From the NCBI GenBank assembly GCA_022829145.1, contig CM040742.1, positions 10,706,131 through 10,770,130 of the forward strand: a stretch of DNA of 64,000 bases, read 5' to 3'. Source of the DNA: Albula goreensis. Lineage: Eukaryota; Chordata; Actinopteri; Albuliformes; Albulidae. Below, one piece after another: positions 11,626 to 25,436 of this stretch. Positions within the stretch are counted from its first letter, which is position 1. Each line of letters begins with the position of its first letter. Position numbers and translations under genes: made by a program. The notes beneath the pieces were generated by a model that was given only the letters and a program-made list of their open reading frames with translations, was not told the origin of the DNA and did not search any database.

Positions 11626-13098
11626 AAACTGAACTAAGTGCAAATAAATGGCTACCTCAACCTCTCCCATTGTTTCAGTTTTCACATCTGTACACACACC
11701 CTATCTTCGCATACAGTAGGTTGACCTTGTACAATATATCCACCACTGTGCAGTAAAGCTGATATGAAGCTAGCTTTACTTCTTAGGCTCATAGTTATGA
11801 CATCATAAATATGAGCCCAACAGACTACTGTCTCGGTTGTGGCATAATTACACCCAGTTTAGAGGATATGCTGTGCTGATAAGCCATTGATCATTGATCA
11901 CTACCTCGGACTTATCATGACCTCCTTGAAGCAGCTGTTCATGGGAATTCTCTGGTTGTCCTTCTGTAATAACTGTAGGTTCAGGCTGACGATTCTGACG
12001 AGTCCCCCCAAATGTGAGGGCAGCTGAAACCTTGCTTTTTCTGACAGACCACAGAATAATGTGTGCATGCCGATATCTGATACAATCCTAAACACTGTAT
12101 GAATGCAGATATCTGGGGCTGAGACCAGTGCGACTTCAATCAGGATCAGCTGTTGTGTACACTGTCTGAATGTAATGTTTAATTTACAAAAATGTAACTC
12201 TGAACTTTAATCCTTAAAATCATCTAAATCAATTCTGAAAGTAACTTGTTGCCAAGTTATGATTTGCGCACCATGTCTCGCCGTGTTTGATTTGTGAAAC
12301 ATCCCGCAGCTGAGTTTTGTACCAGCTGCAGGCAAGAGACAGCTCCGCCAATTACGCTTGGAGGCAGAGGGAGTCATGAATAGTCTGGTGATGGAGGAAT
12401 TATAGTGGGGAAAAAGGTTTCTCTAAAATAAACGCAAATGCTGGGTGAATGCTGGTGAAGAGGAGTATGTAGAAGTTTATAACATGTATTGTTTGTCATG
12501 ACTCATCACATTCATTGTATGTAGCATAGTTTCTTCTCCATAAACATTGCAATTATTATGGAATTATGCATTGTCCAGATTAGTTTTGCCATTAAAACTC
12601 TAATATGATGGGCCTGGGTTAGTTTGTTTCCTTTTTGTGTTTTCATTATTACAGTAATGCCTTACTAGTCAGATGGCATGGACACATGCATTCACGGTAT
12701 TTCTGGAAGAATGTGATATGATTATATTGTATTCAGCTGTAATATGAGGCTTTATATTCAGATGCGAACAATAAGTTGTGCAAACTGTTCTTCAGCATCC
12801 CTGCTGCCCTGTAACGGCAACGATGGCAAAAGAAGTTTGATCCCTCACCCCAAACTTCACCCCAAAGTCTCTTCTAATCCCCACAGTGAAGCTCGGTGTG
12901 AACTTTGTACCCGTGTTAAATTGGATTTCGGGGTTTTTTTCCTGCTTTCAGTACGCAGCGTGCTGTCATGAGTTATCAGCTGAGGAATTATCTTGTGCTT
13001 GTTTAGGAGCTCTTGTAAAAGCAATTTAAAGCCCTCATCTTCAACAGGAGCTTTAACCGAGCAACCGAATGAATAGTCAAATATGTAATTACTGCACT

Positions 13099-13099
<1 letters not shown>

Positions 13100-13129
<30 letters not shown>

Positions 13130-14009
13130 CCTTTCCTTCCAGATCAACTGATATGGTGGCTCTGAAAGCCATCGCTTTGTGTTCTAAATTTATTAAATCT
13201 GAATTTAACATTGCAGCTAATCTCATCTCTCTGGGTGAAAACAACATGAATGTGCAATTCCCCTCTACTCAGTGTAGAACATTACCGTGTTCTGGCTAAT
13301 CTCATATGGTTAATGTAGTTGGTGGATCGTGTTGTATTGGCAGCTAAATTTGGAAATCAAATTCCTGATGGTGATTCAGACCTAAGCTGTGGAAGGGGAA
13401 TACGTGTTAAAAAAAAAAAAAAAAAAAAAAAGTTAAAATTGGACTGGTCAGCCAGACCTCACTCATTTGAAGGGAGCAGCTTTTCAGAACGTTTATCAGG
13501 TTTACTATTCTCTCACCATATCACCTGATTGGTCAGGAGCTCATACTTGCGTGCATGATAATGAGGGACTCAAAAGCACATTGGTGGAGTTCATGTTAAG
13601 GCCCCTCCCATGACCATATTGAGAATTCAGTTTAGAAACATTATTTTCCAACTGCCATTTTAGTTTGTGCTTATTCATTGTTGTTTTCTTAAGTCCAAGC
13701 TGCTCCTAACTCAAGTCAGCAGAAGTTTTATTGTCCATGGGCCTTTGGGAATTCACAGCTCAGTTCAACTTTAAGGACAGAATTTTCGGTGGATTTTAAA
13801 GTGTTCTTTAAAATGGTTGCTGTGCTAAATCTTTCTCTTCCCCTCTCTGTGTCTGTCTCTGTTTTCCCCCCCCCCCTTTGTTTCCATGTACCTCCTGACC
13901 ATTCCTCTTTGTTCTGACATTTTTACAGGCTGTTCAATGCCAACAGGCCTTCTGGGAGATGTTGGTAAATAGCGCTAATACAGACAGCATTTTTTTTTTT
14001 TTTTTTTTT
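13100..14009. repeat. Three long A/T homopolymers within 0.9 kb
   Basis: Thirty T at 13100-13129, 23 A at 13409-13431 and 20 T at 13990-14009. No retroelement bodies were recognised next to them. Similar runs recur at 17157-17183, 19662-19694, 22321-22350, 23743-23762, 24908-24926, 34091-34109 and 59207-59226. Confidence 0.85.
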
Positions 14010-14203
14010 CTTTCAGACTTTTCCTCCTTGCCTCCTCCTCCTGCTCCCCCCCTTGATCTGTCTGTTCGATATCTGAAGTAATTGTTGTAGCAAATTAGCC
14101 CTCTGTCTGTGATGCTCACCGTTTTTCTTTTCATCTGCAGTGCAAAAACAAGATCTCACTGCCTCTTAGTTATTAGTTATTCACCTTTGTGAGAGAAAGA
14201 ACG

Positions 14204-14205
14204 TG

Positions 14206-14244
<39 letters not shown>

Positions 14245-14262
14245 ACCTGCGCGCGCGCACCT
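14204..14262. repeat. (GTGC)n and GC-alternating tract
   Basis: About ten GTGC units are followed by ACCTGCGCGCGCGCACCTG. The strictly alternating purine-pyrimidine sequence has the composition that favours left-handed (Z) DNA. Confidence 0.85.
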
Positions 14263-14443
14263 GAAGTCAGCACCTGAAAGCCAGGACGTTCTGTTACCCT
14301 GAGTGCTGTTAAAGACCTGAGCCCCTGAGTGAAGACTGTGCTGATTGAAGTCCCTCCTCAGCCTGTGGGCTCCAGCACAGGGTCTCTGTGTTTGTGTATG
14401 CCTTTGTACAGCATCTGCCTGCCTTCTCCGCTTTGGGATCTGT

Positions 14444-16620
14444 CGCAATTCAATTTCAATTTCAGAGTGCTTCATTGGCATGACATGGGCTTTGTTGCCA
14501 AATCAAATGGTGCAATTAACACAATAATAGGAGGAAAAAAACGCGAGTGAACAAAATGAATGACTGTTAACTAGCATTTATACATTTATTGTATGTGTAC
14601 TGGTGACTGGTTGCTACATATGGAGCAGCCAGGGAGCCTGTTTGTCCTTCACACAGTAAAATTGGTCATTTTCCCTTCACAGGGAGTGTTTTAACATTTG
14701 GATATTCTTTTAAATTTTTAGAGGAAATCTTTGCAATTTTTTGAATAATTTCTGCAGTGTAGGAGGAAGTGTAGTCTGTCTCAGCCTCACCTATCTCACA
14801 ATGATCACATATCCTCTCCTCTTTGGGTTGCCAGGTTTGCTTATGTCTGCCTGTTTCAATGGCCAGGCTTTGATCACTTAGTCTGTATTTGGTTAGAGTC
14901 TGTCTCTGCATTATACCTCTGCCAGTGGAGTGATATTCTGGCGATTCATAATTTCTGTTTAACATAGTGTAACAATATAATTTGTTTTGCAATTCCGTCA
15001 TTTTCTTCCAGTGTTCCAAATAAGAATCTTTTGTTTGATTAATTAATTGGATGATTTTAATTGAAGCAGTGCTGGTCTGAAACATGTCATAGTTAGTATT
15101 GTTAGTTGTTGTTATTTGGTTTGTTAGTTTCATGGCCAGCTGACTGAGAAGACTTCTATTGGAATTGCTTTTGGAATTGGAAGGCTGTATATTGGAGGGA
15201 ATTTGGTTAGCTTGTTTCTTTTCTGAATGTTAATAATCAAAGGGTAATGACCTAATTCTGCCCTGCATGCATTATTTGGTGTGTTTCGGTGGAGAATATT
15301 TTTTGTAGAATTCAGCATGCAGGATTTCCACTGGGTTTTTGTCCCATTGTAAATAGTCTTGATGGCTAAGTGGACCCCATACCTCACTTCCATATAGTTG
15401 AATTGCCTGTAAGATGCTGTCAATCATTTTTAACCTGATTTTTATAGGTAATTTTATATTATAAAATGTTCTTTTTATGGCTTAGAATGTCCTTTTGGCT
15501 TTGGCTTTTTGTGCATTCACAGCTAAGTCAAAGCTTCCCGATGCATTGATTTTCAGACCAAGGTATTTGTACGTTGTGGTATGTTCCAGTACTGTTTTGC
15601 AGATGGTGAAACCGTATATGCTTCTGAGACCTAGCCTTTTTCTGGAATATCATTATTTTGGTATTTTTTAAGTTTGCTGCCAGGACCCAGCACTGGCAGA
15701 ATTTTTCTAAGATGGCCAGGTTCTGCTGTAGCCTTTGTTCTGTGGGCGACAGCAGAACCAGGTCATCTGCATATAATAAAAATATAATTTCTGTGTCATG
15801 TAGAGTAAGTCCAGGAGCTTCATATTGTTCCAACATTGAGGCCAATTCATTAATTTCATGTTAAATAACGTTGGACTCGAGCTGCAACCATCTCGCCCAA
15901 CGACCCCACGTGTGCATTAATCTGTACTTTGATTGTCAATTTCCACTGCACATTTGTTTTCGAAATACATTGATTTAATGATGTCATATACTTCACCCCC
16001 TAATACCACTTTGAAGTATTTTATAATTTAATCCCTGGTGCCAAACAGAGTCAAATGCATTTTTAAAGTCAATAAAGCATGCAAAGATTTTTCCCTCATT
16101 AATATGGTGAACATATTTATTTCTGAGGATGTGTAGGGTGTAAATATGATCTGTTGTGCGATATTTTGGGAGGAAGCCAATTTGACACTGTGCTCGGTAA
16201 GGAAGTTTCTAATTCTTGAATTAAGAATGCTACAAAATAACTTCCACAGATAACTGCTTATGCAGATGCCTCAGTAATTTGAGTCCAATTTATCTCCACT
16301 CATATAAATTAGGGATGTAAGCCCTTGGTTCCAGGCATCAGGGAAGCAGCTAGTACTTACTGATTGGTGAATACTGAGATTGAAAAATCTCAGTAGTGCC
16401 TCTTGTATTAACTGGTTTTTTCAGGTTTAACTCTTTTTCAGCATCTCTTTATTTATGTTGTCAAAACCACTAGACTTCTTAGTTTTAGTGTTCTCAGATG
16501 CTCAGTTAATTCCTCCATTCTGATTTGTGTGTCAGTTGGCTTTTGGTTGTCGTTGATCGATTGTTCAAGTAGTTTTTCAAAGAAATTTTTCTTTGATTTC
16601 AATTTGTTCCTTTGGTAATT
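14444..16620 (-). mobile_element. 5'-truncated non-LTR retrotransposon (LINE), decayed
   Basis: On the - strand the sequence from 16620 down to about 14660 encodes, in broken frames, the reverse transcriptase and C-terminal part of a fish LINE. Visible pieces are a SCFPDAWNQGLTSLIYMSGD-like start, FACFIDFKNAFDSVWHQGL, the catalytic FLLYADDLVLLSPTEQRLQ (frame at 15845-15528), TPNNACRAELGHYPLIINIQ (15423-15130) and a CDHCEIGEAETD motif (15133-14666). The 3' end carries GCCAATGAAGCACTCTGAAA then AATTGAATTG, the usual end of this kind of element. The endonuclease and ORF1 are absent. The several frame breaks mean that no complete product is possible. I place it in the I/jockey group broadly and cannot fix the family. 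Confidence 0.88.
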
Positions 16621-16646
16621 TTTTTTCCCTCCTGTCTCTCAGTTTA

Positions 16647-16651
<5 letters not shown>

Positions 16652-16719
<68 letters not shown>

Positions 16720-17510
16720 CTCAGTCCAGAACACACTGATTCTCAATGTATTCCCTAATGAAACGACTCTCCTCTTCCCATTCATTCCTGTGCCAGTGTA
16801 ATCTCCTCTCACTCTCTCCTCCCTCTCTCCCCGCTCTACCTCCACTTGCCCTTCTCCGGTCTCTCCCTTTTCCTTCTGCATCCTTTATTTCTCATTTTTA
16901 CAGTCTGTCCGGCTCTGTTAGCAACATTTTTCTTCCTCCTTTTAATTCCTCTTGTTTATACCATTTTGTCCAATCTCTCCATCTCTTCTCCATGCCTGTC
17001 CCTCTCTGCTTCTTCTCCCCCTCCATCTCCCTCTCTTTTTTTCTGTTCTGTTGTCCCTCTCTGTTTCTTTCTCCATCTTCCTCTCCCTCCTCTCTTTTGC
17101 TTTGTTTTTAGTCCCTCTCTCCCTGCCTTTGTCTACCTCCCTGTCTGTGACAGCAGTTTTTTTTTTTTTTTTTTTTTTTTTTTAGGTTCTCAGTTTCTGC
17201 TTTTCCTGTCCTGAAAGTCTCATCTCGTTTCTCTTTCCCGCATATGCCCCCCCCACTCTCTCGTTCCCTGACCCATTTATTCCAAACACGATTTCCTCTC
17301 CTCCTCAGTGTACTCCCCCCTTCTCTCTTTCTCAGCATGCTCTCTTTTTCTTCCACTCCTACAGATGTCTGTTGTTTCCATTTTCTCCTCCTTTTCTGTA
17401 CATCTCTCCCACTCCAGTTTTCACCTCCATGCTCCTCTTACCCTCTTTCTCCTCCTCCCTCACTTTTCCTCCCTCTCGCCCCCTCTCCCTCTCTTTGCTG
17501 CGAGAATGTA
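16652..17510. repeat. (TC)33 microsatellite and long pyrimidine-rich block
   Basis: A near-perfect TC repeat at 16652-16717 is followed, from about 16780 to 17510, by sequence that is mostly C and T on the + strand (CTCCCTCTC-type). Within it is a 27-nt T run at 17157-17183. Long translatable frames through this block are low-complexity Leu/Ser/Phe/Pro and are not genes. Confidence 0.9.
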
Positions 17511-17699
17511 CCGTATCAGGGCTAATTTTCCATATGCCTTACTCTGCCTATCAAATACATATCAAAGAGCCCAGTGTGTGAGGGTATCCATGGTAATGTA
17601 GTCTAATTAAGGTCGCTATTTACTGCGCTGTCCAGCTGTTTACTCAGCTTCCCTCTCATTCATTCATTCATTACCACACACAGCTGGAGCTCCAGCAAG

Positions 17700-17764
17700 G
17701 TGTGTGTGTGTGTGTGTGTGTGTGTTGCATTGCGTTGCAGGTTTAATAAGAGTAACATGGTGGA

Positions 17765-17834
<70 letters not shown>

Positions 17835-17920
17835 GCAGGTTTAATGAGAGTAACATGGTGGATTTAGAGAGTGTGTGTGTGTCTGTTGCAGGTTTAATGA
17901 GAGTAATATGGTGGATTTAG

Positions 17921-17959
<39 letters not shown>

Positions 17960-18116
17960 GTTGCGTTGCGTTGCGTTACGTTGTAGGTTTAATAAGAGTA
18001 ACATGGTGGATTTAGTGTGTGTGTGTGAGAGTGTTGCAGGTTTAATAACAGTAACATGGTGGATTAAGTGTGTGTGTGTGTGTTGCAGGTTTAATAAGAG
18101 TAACATGTGGATTTAG

Positions 18117-18150
<34 letters not shown>

Positions 18151-18188
18151 GCATTGCGTTGCAGGTTTAATAAGAGTAACATGGTGGA

Positions 18189-18250
<62 letters not shown>

Positions 18251-18335
18251 GCAGGTTTAATGAGAGTAACATGGTGGATTTAGAGAGTGTGTGTGTGTCT
18301 GTTGCAGGTTTAATGAGAGTAATATGGTGGATTAG

Positions 18336-18372
<37 letters not shown>

Positions 18373-18587
18373 GTTGCGTTGCGTTGCGTTACGTTGTAGG
18401 TTTAATAAGAGTAACATGGTGGATTTAGTGTGTGTGTGTGAGAGTGTTGCAGGTTTAATAACAGTAACATGGTGGATTAAGTGTGTGTGTGTGTGTTGCA
18501 GGTTTAATAAGAGTAACATGTGGATTTAGAGGGTGTGTGTGTGTGTGTTGCATTGCGTTGCAGGTTTAATAAGAGTAACATGGTGGA

Positions 18588-18621
<34 letters not shown>

Positions 18622-18881
18622 GCAGGTTTAATGAGAGTAACATGGTGGATTTAGAGAGTGTGTGTGTGTGTGTTGCAGGTTTAATAAGAGTAATATGGTG
18701 GATTTAGAGAGTGTGTGTGTGTGTGTGTGTTGCGTTGCGTTACGTTGTAGGTTTAATAAGAGTAACATGGTGGATTTAGTGTGTGTGTGAGAGTGTTGCA
18801 GGTTTAATAACAGTAACATGGTGGATTAAGTGTGTGTGTGTGTGTGTTGCAGGTTTAATAAGAGTAACATGTGGATTTAGA

Positions 18882-18910
<29 letters not shown>
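17700..18910. repeat. Higher-order GT minisatellite, about three copies
   Basis: The basic unit is a 35-bp core TTGCAGGTTTAATAAGAGTA plus ACATGGTGGATTTAG, alternating with (TG)n of varying length. About six such units, some with a TTGCGTTGCGTTACG insert, form a block that repeats. The GTTACG landmark falls at 17975, 18388 (413 bp later) and 18739 (351 bp later). The first two blocks are almost identical; the third is shorter, mainly because its TG runs are shorter. Confidence 0.93.
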
Positions 18911-18912
<2 letters not shown>

Positions 18913-19659
18913 AACAGACAGGTTTAATAACATATTGGGTTTGGTGGTCCAGTCAGTCATAGCTCTCCAAAGGGGTGTCTGAAGAGAACTTGTTCTTTCA
19001 TCCGCTCATGCTCCCTCTGTCTCCTTCCCTGCATCTCTCTCTCTTCCCCGAATCCCTCTCTCCCCCAGCTCATATCCTTCAGCGGTGGTCCCTCTTGCTC
19101 CCCTCTCCTCTTGTCTCTTGGATCTTTTCCTCATTCTGTCCTTACCTGCCCCGGCTGCAGAAAACCTGCCTCATCTCAGGAGTGTGTTTTGAAGTGGCGG
19201 GGGTGTGGTTGGGGGGGTCATTTTGGAATAACAGACCTGTAAGTACAGCGGGAGCAGAGGAGGACAGGATTGAAGGCAGGAGAGTGTCTGAGAGGCGTAG
19301 GGGTGTGTCACAGTAATGTGAGCCCCAGCAGCGCCACGGTCCGAGCCCCGCAGCCACATCTCTGAGCCTGCACCACTTGGTGGGCTTCATTCCCTTCCTG
19401 CCAGTCTGTGCATTGACCAAGCTCATCAAAAACATGAGTAAGACTACCTGTAAAGTTCAACCGTAACAAGCTGATAATTGCTCTTAATTAGACACTTAAG
19501 TTTTCAATTACGGCTAGAACGAGAGCCTCCGTGTCCCGCAGTGGGTCCCCAGACCCAAGATGTGATGCCTGTGACTTATCGAGTCGTTATACGATCAGTT
19601 CTCAAACGTGCAGGTGCCTGCGCATCCAGCCGAGGACGCTAAAGAGCGAGAGGACTGGC

Positions 19660-19697
<38 letters not shown>

Positions 19698-20228
19698 TGG
19701 CTCATCCAAATTTTCCCCCTGATTGCTTCAGCAGTGTGGACCTGTGCCAAACCTCGAAATGTTGCAGCTGAAACTCAGAGTGTGTAGATGCCCCACAAAT
19801 GCATAGAGTGAGCCACTTGGGATGATGTTTTTGAGGGATAGTGGCTCGTGAACAGCAGATGGTGACATCATATTTAAGGGACAGCAGATGTTGGTGAGTG
19901 ACAGTACTGTGTTGTTAGGTGATATTGCAGAGCTGCATATCAGCTCTGATCACTCATACATTGTCTCCTGCTCATCCTGCTCACTGTCAGGATGCACACA
20001 GTATTTTCAAACCAATCACATAACTGTGACAGCAGATATAAGGAGGAGAGAGTGATTCAAACATAAATGATGAGACAAGGTGTAATACCGGACTGAATAG
20101 TGAACGGAGGTGTGTGTGAAATGCGTCAGACTGTAGCAAACCGACCAGTTTGAATCTGAGATCGCTGGCGTGGCAACCGCTGATACAGTACGTGCTGTGC
20201 CCAGGCAGTGTGGTGAGATCACCTCCAT

Positions 20229-20356
20229 CTCTGGAGACACGCTAACCCGCTGATCCTGGATCAGAATCACTGAGGTTATTGGACTGGAGATCTGACTGTC
20301 TGGTCTCAGAGACATGCTTACCCGCTGATCCTGGATCAGCCTCACTCCCTGAGGTT
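20229..20356. repeat. Tandem duplication around a palindromic GATCC motif
   Basis: Two copies of GAGACAYGCTWACCCGCTGA plus TCCTGGATCAG..CACTGAGGTT lie about 75 bp apart (cores at 20250-20264 and 20325-20339). The core CTGATCCTGGATCAG is a 15-nt palindrome with one central odd base. Confidence 0.8.
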
Positions 20357-21494
20357 GGTGCACACTGCAATTGTGTAAATGCCTGAATTGGGAGTAGGCT
20401 AACAGGCAGAAAGGGTGTGGGGAGTGAGGGAAGGAGGGAGAGGGTGGAGAAATGAAGATGGAGAGAGGGATGGAAAGGGAGGAGTGGTGGGGGAGAGGTT
20501 GGGAGATGTAAGGAGAGATGGTGAGGACATCAGAGAAAGCGAGCGGGTAATGAAGATGTTGGAGTGAATATTAGAGGGGTCTGTGACGGAGGCGTGGTGA
20601 CCTACTTTCCCAGAGCTGAGTGCTGCATGTGGGGAGGGGGGGGGCCAGCTCTGCTGGCGGCCATCTTGGATTGTCTGGTTGCCATAGTGACCATGGCCAG
20701 GTGGAAGTGTTGTGCTTGGATCACAGCGCATACACTTATACAATTATACACACTGTGTATGTGTGTATAATTGTACAAGCATTCTCACACACATGAATGT
20801 AGAGACTTGTTGGCTCACTTGCTCACACGCATCCACAGGTACACACATGCCATCTCACGCTCACACACAGATACTCAGTCATTAACACTCTCACACACAG
20901 ACGGACGCGCCCAAGCGCATACACGCGTGCCTTTAGGCCCATTGTTATTGCTCACTGCCTCTAAGGCCAGGAGATTTACAGGTGTCTGATTGGCTGATAC
21001 TCATTGTGTTTAAGAATGGATGATGGCCCTCAGCGTGTGATTGCATGACAGGCCTATGAGGACGGTGACGGCGAGTTGACCCTGAGGCGATTGTCTGTCA
21101 TTCAGGACCCTTTGCGTCTCCAAGCAGCCCCTGGGGCACAGCATGAACTCTGCTCCTCTCCGCTCCACCGCTTGCTGTTTACCCAGCAAATCCGGCTGTG
21201 TGCTCAAACCCAGCAGGGATGTTTCTCCAAGCACGATCACAAAATAGGCTGGCTAACTGTGGTAAATATTTCCAGTTCGGTGAGATTAAATTGGTTAAAA
21301 TTGAGCTTCCCCCCACCCACCGAGTGTTTATGAAAGTTTCCTGTTAACTCCTTGATCTTGCTTGGTGAAATACCCCCTCTTGGTTTGCACACACGTTGTA
21401 TTCGGATTCCTGTAGTGTCTTCACTCTATAGACCAGCAGCTCTAGAACTCCTGATCATTGGTAGAACGATGACATGGTGGAAGGGAAGAAAAAA

Positions 21495-21645
21495 AGGTTG
21501 CAGGTTCGACTCCTACATGGGGAGCTTTTAGCGAGGTCTCTCACCTGAACCGTTTTAGTGAACATCCAGCTGTATAAGTGGATAGTGTGTAAAATTGTAA
21601 GCTATGTATGTTATTTCGAATAAGAACATTTATTAAATGTCTACA
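21495..21645 (+). mobile_element. tRNA-derived SINE (partial)
   Basis: A consensus RNA polymerase III B box, GGTTCGACTCC, lies at 21503-21513. It is followed by the SINE body CATCCAGCTGTATAAGTGGA and the tail AATAAGAACATTTATTAAAT. The A-box part is missing or too diverged to see. Confidence 0.75.
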
Positions 21646-22318
21646 GTGTGAAAATCACAGTGAAGGAGGTTCACCCAGTCACCTCTATCAGCACCAATGT
21701 GTATTGCCCACCTGGGTGATGCATGGCAGCCATTTTGGGAGGGAGAGGAGACAGGAGATGGGGGAAAGGGAGACAGAAGTAGGGGTGGGGTTTGAGGAGG
21801 ATTCAATGAAAGGGCAAAGGATTAGCCTGTAGGGCCTCCTGTGTGTCTGTGTGACTCTGTGGATCTTAATTGAGTTACTGGGATGACTCCGACACAGCAA
21901 CTTTTAATTAAATCCCTGCAAATGGACTCTGCAAGGCAGAATAAGGTCCAGAGCTTTTGCCTGATTCCCACTGGGAGAGATGTATGCGTATGTTAATAAA
22001 CTGTATGATTTTGCTTCAGCGCCTTTAACCTTGGCGCTCAGCTATGATTCAGTCAAAATCCAATTAGTCTTTTAGGCCAACATGGTTTAGAACCCATTTT
22101 CTGATCAATTTTTTTTTTTATTCTTTTTGTACTACTTTTTGAAAATGGCTGTCAGCCAGCTCCAGTGTTTGTCCCATTTTGTGTTGTTTTCCCCCCTTAC
22201 TCTGTTTTTAAAGAAATGTTTTTATATTTCCTTAATTCGGTGGGCCCGATCGTCATTTGGTTGCCGTGGTAACATCCTCTGCATGTTGTGAAAGCGCAGA
22301 CAAGTATGCAAGTGCTAA

Positions 22319-22350
<32 letters not shown>

Positions 22351-22949
22351 CCTCTTCCTCCCCCCCTTTGCCACCTCTTATCAGTCTGTGATGCACTGGG
22401 ACAGCGTTTGACATGAGGCAGACATGGCACATTGTTCTAAAAAAGTGCAGTCACAAAATAGTGTGACATTTTCAGCATGACTGTTTAATGGCACGTGGCC
22501 TAAAGGCTCTTTTGGCAACTGACTGTGCTCAATCTGGGAAGGGGAGGAGGAGGAAGAGGAGGATGAAGAGGTAGCGGGAGAGACATGGGAAATTTTAGAG
22601 GGATCACAACTGAAAAACTGAATCGGCTCTGTATGGGGTAAAACCCCATATCTGAGAGTGATGCTGCTGTGCCTCCTGATTGGCCAATAGTGTGACACAG
22701 GTTCTTAAATATGCTGGTGGGTGCTTCTATTTGCACCACAGAAACCCAACGGCCGCCACCCCCCACACCAACACCCCATCGAACGTTCATCTATCTGTAA
22801 AGTCATGGCCAAGCTTTTTCCTCAGAGATCCCTGATCACTCAATGTTGCTATAAGTCTGTATTATCCAGTGCTAAGAAACCTGACTCTGGTATTAATATT
22901 AATGAGCTATTGTTTTAGCTGAATCAGGTGATGGGATGGGACCTGTTGG

Positions 22950-23070
22950 TGGTTAAAATGAGGTTTCATGAATCCTGTTAAATGTCAGTCATTAACTTCT
23001 TTGAACCAATCAAAAGTATTTTCTCTCCACAACCAGAGGTCAAATGGTAGCTCCACCCATTTTTTGGGTG
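22950..23070 (+). repeat. Dispersed repeat, family shared with 30.4 and 61.2 kb
   Basis: The segment contains AAAATGAGGTTTCATGAA, then TTTGAACCAATCAAAAGTAT, TTCTCTCCACAACCA and GTAGCTCCACCCAT. The same string of motifs occurs inverted at 30395-30505, and its first half occurs at about 61165-61290. I cannot assign it to a transposon class. Confidence 0.65.
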
Positions 23071-23384
23071 GGTGTTGCCAGCTGAAGGACTAGCGCTTTA
23101 GCCAGGACACTCGACATCCATTTCACGCTCATTGCCTCTGCGTCCTCTTTTCACTGTGCTTGACTGTGCCAGCTCCACTTTGAGTGCTTCTAAAGTGATC
23201 CACTCATCGCCCACAGTCATTAAGCCACTTGGAGAAGGAGCACTGATCTACGATCAGTCTTTTGTGATAAAATCCTAACCTTACCCATGAAGAACTATGA
23301 GGCAAAGCTGATTCTAGATCAGGTCTCTGACATGCATTGTCAGTGTGAGCCTCATGTTGTGCCTGTGACTTCACCCTCTCTGTT

Positions 23385-23555
23385 TTTCACATTTTATATG
23401 TTTATCCTCATGCTCCTTATCCGGAGCCCCCGACATTTTGCACGCAGTCTATTAATACAACCAGAAGAAATTCAGGTTAAGCACGTCGCTCAAGGGTACA
23501 GCATCTGAGTTGCGAGCCCAGTTCCCTAACCACTACACTACCCTGCCACCCACGT
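23385..23555 (-). mobile_element. tRNA-derived SINE
   Basis: Read on the - strand it begins GGGTGGCAGGGTAGTGTAGT, GGTTAGGGAACTGGGCTCGC, passes GCTGTACCCTTGAGCGACGT and ends CTCCGGATAAGGAGCATGAG. This is the fullest copy of the family in the window, and its head matches the 47-bp array unit at 10.1-11.0 kb. The B box is decayed. Confidence 0.82.
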
Positions 23556-24394
23556 TTACGACGCCTTTGAAATGACTTCCTTAGCAAAGACCGGCAATGT
23601 GACTTATTGAGTAAAGTGCGTTTCATGTGCTTATGTATCAAACATCCTCAATTTCTTTAAACCAGCTTCTTTGTAATTCCAGTCTCTCCCATAGGTAGAG
23701 TTTGATGTTGGAGGAGGGGGATGTGCAATGCCATGTGGTCTTAAAAAAAAAAAAAAAAAAAAGTGCTTTTTATTCTGCAGTTTCCCCAATTTTTCCCTTA
23801 TTTTCCCAATCCTCAGCTGAACTAGTTGACTCCCCACAGCACCGTTTTGCCGGCTGTAGGAGGAGAGTCATTATGGTCACTTTATTACTTCACTTGGTGG
23901 ACATGATCTGCTGGAGTTGGCGGCAACGTTGCCCTGTGGCCTGTCTTGTTCTTTTACGAGCTGGAAGAATAACTGAGCTCAAAAAGGCCAACGCAAAAAA
24001 GGAAGGAATATGCTCTGTTTTATCACGAACTCTGATTCCTAAAACCTGCGCCAGCGAGCATGCTGTTGGATCCAAGCTGTAAAAATCCTTTAAATAGGGC
24101 GGCCACAGTGGTAATTGTTGTGGTGTGTCTCCATGCCACTGGGCACTCAGGGCCGCTTTGTTATTAAACTCTAACTGTTTATAATGTTTCTTTCTCATAA
24201 TGCTGTCACCGGGGCCAGCAGCCGTTTGTAGCTGTAATGGCCATGAGCAGTTTGATGGCAAAAAGCAGTTTAGCTCAATGGGTGTTTCGGGGAAACTGAA
24301 ATTTATGCCAGTGTTTCTTCTGTCACGTAGAGACTTGGAGAAGGGAGGCGGAGGAAGAGAGAGGGTCAGGGTGTTGTGCAGTGAGTGTTGGCAG

Positions 24395-24865
<471 letters not shown>

Positions 24866-25407
24866 TAACTCCAGTCCTGGAGGTCTGCTGTAATTTTGTG
24901 GGAGGGTTTTTTTTTTTTTTTTTTTTGGTGTAGCAGTTTCCCTGGCTCATTAGCTAATAAACACACATCACTTGTAGATCACAGTAAAGGTGTCATTAAT
25001 GAGACCAACAAGAAATGTTGGTAAAACATAAGATCTAATAAATATTTCAAAATGAAATGATTAAGCAGGAGTTTTATGAAAATCGGTAAATGTTCTTGGC
25101 TGTAGCCACGCAGTGCCGCTTGTGCTCCAGCCCTGCAGGACCCAGGGGGGTTAAATGCAGTAAATAAGGATTTTCCATGCTTAATTTGGACTCGTCCCGC
25201 CTGTTAAAAGCACTTAAGCCACTGAGGCAATGTGTGGGGGAGAATCGGCAGATTGAGCCCCAGTCACAGGGCGGCCACATCGATCAGCTTCCGCGCCCTT
25301 TCATTCTTTATTTATATGGGTTTTCAATGCACTGTTTTGTTGTTGGTCTCTCTTCAAAAACTTGGTGAGCAGATGGACCATACATACATTTGCACACATA
25401 CCCAAAC

Positions 25408-25436
25408 ACATACACACACACACACACACACGCACA
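25408..25436. repeat. (CA)n microsatellite
   Basis: A short pure CA run within a CA-rich segment in the exon B-C intron, about 650 bp after exon B. Confidence 0.85.
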
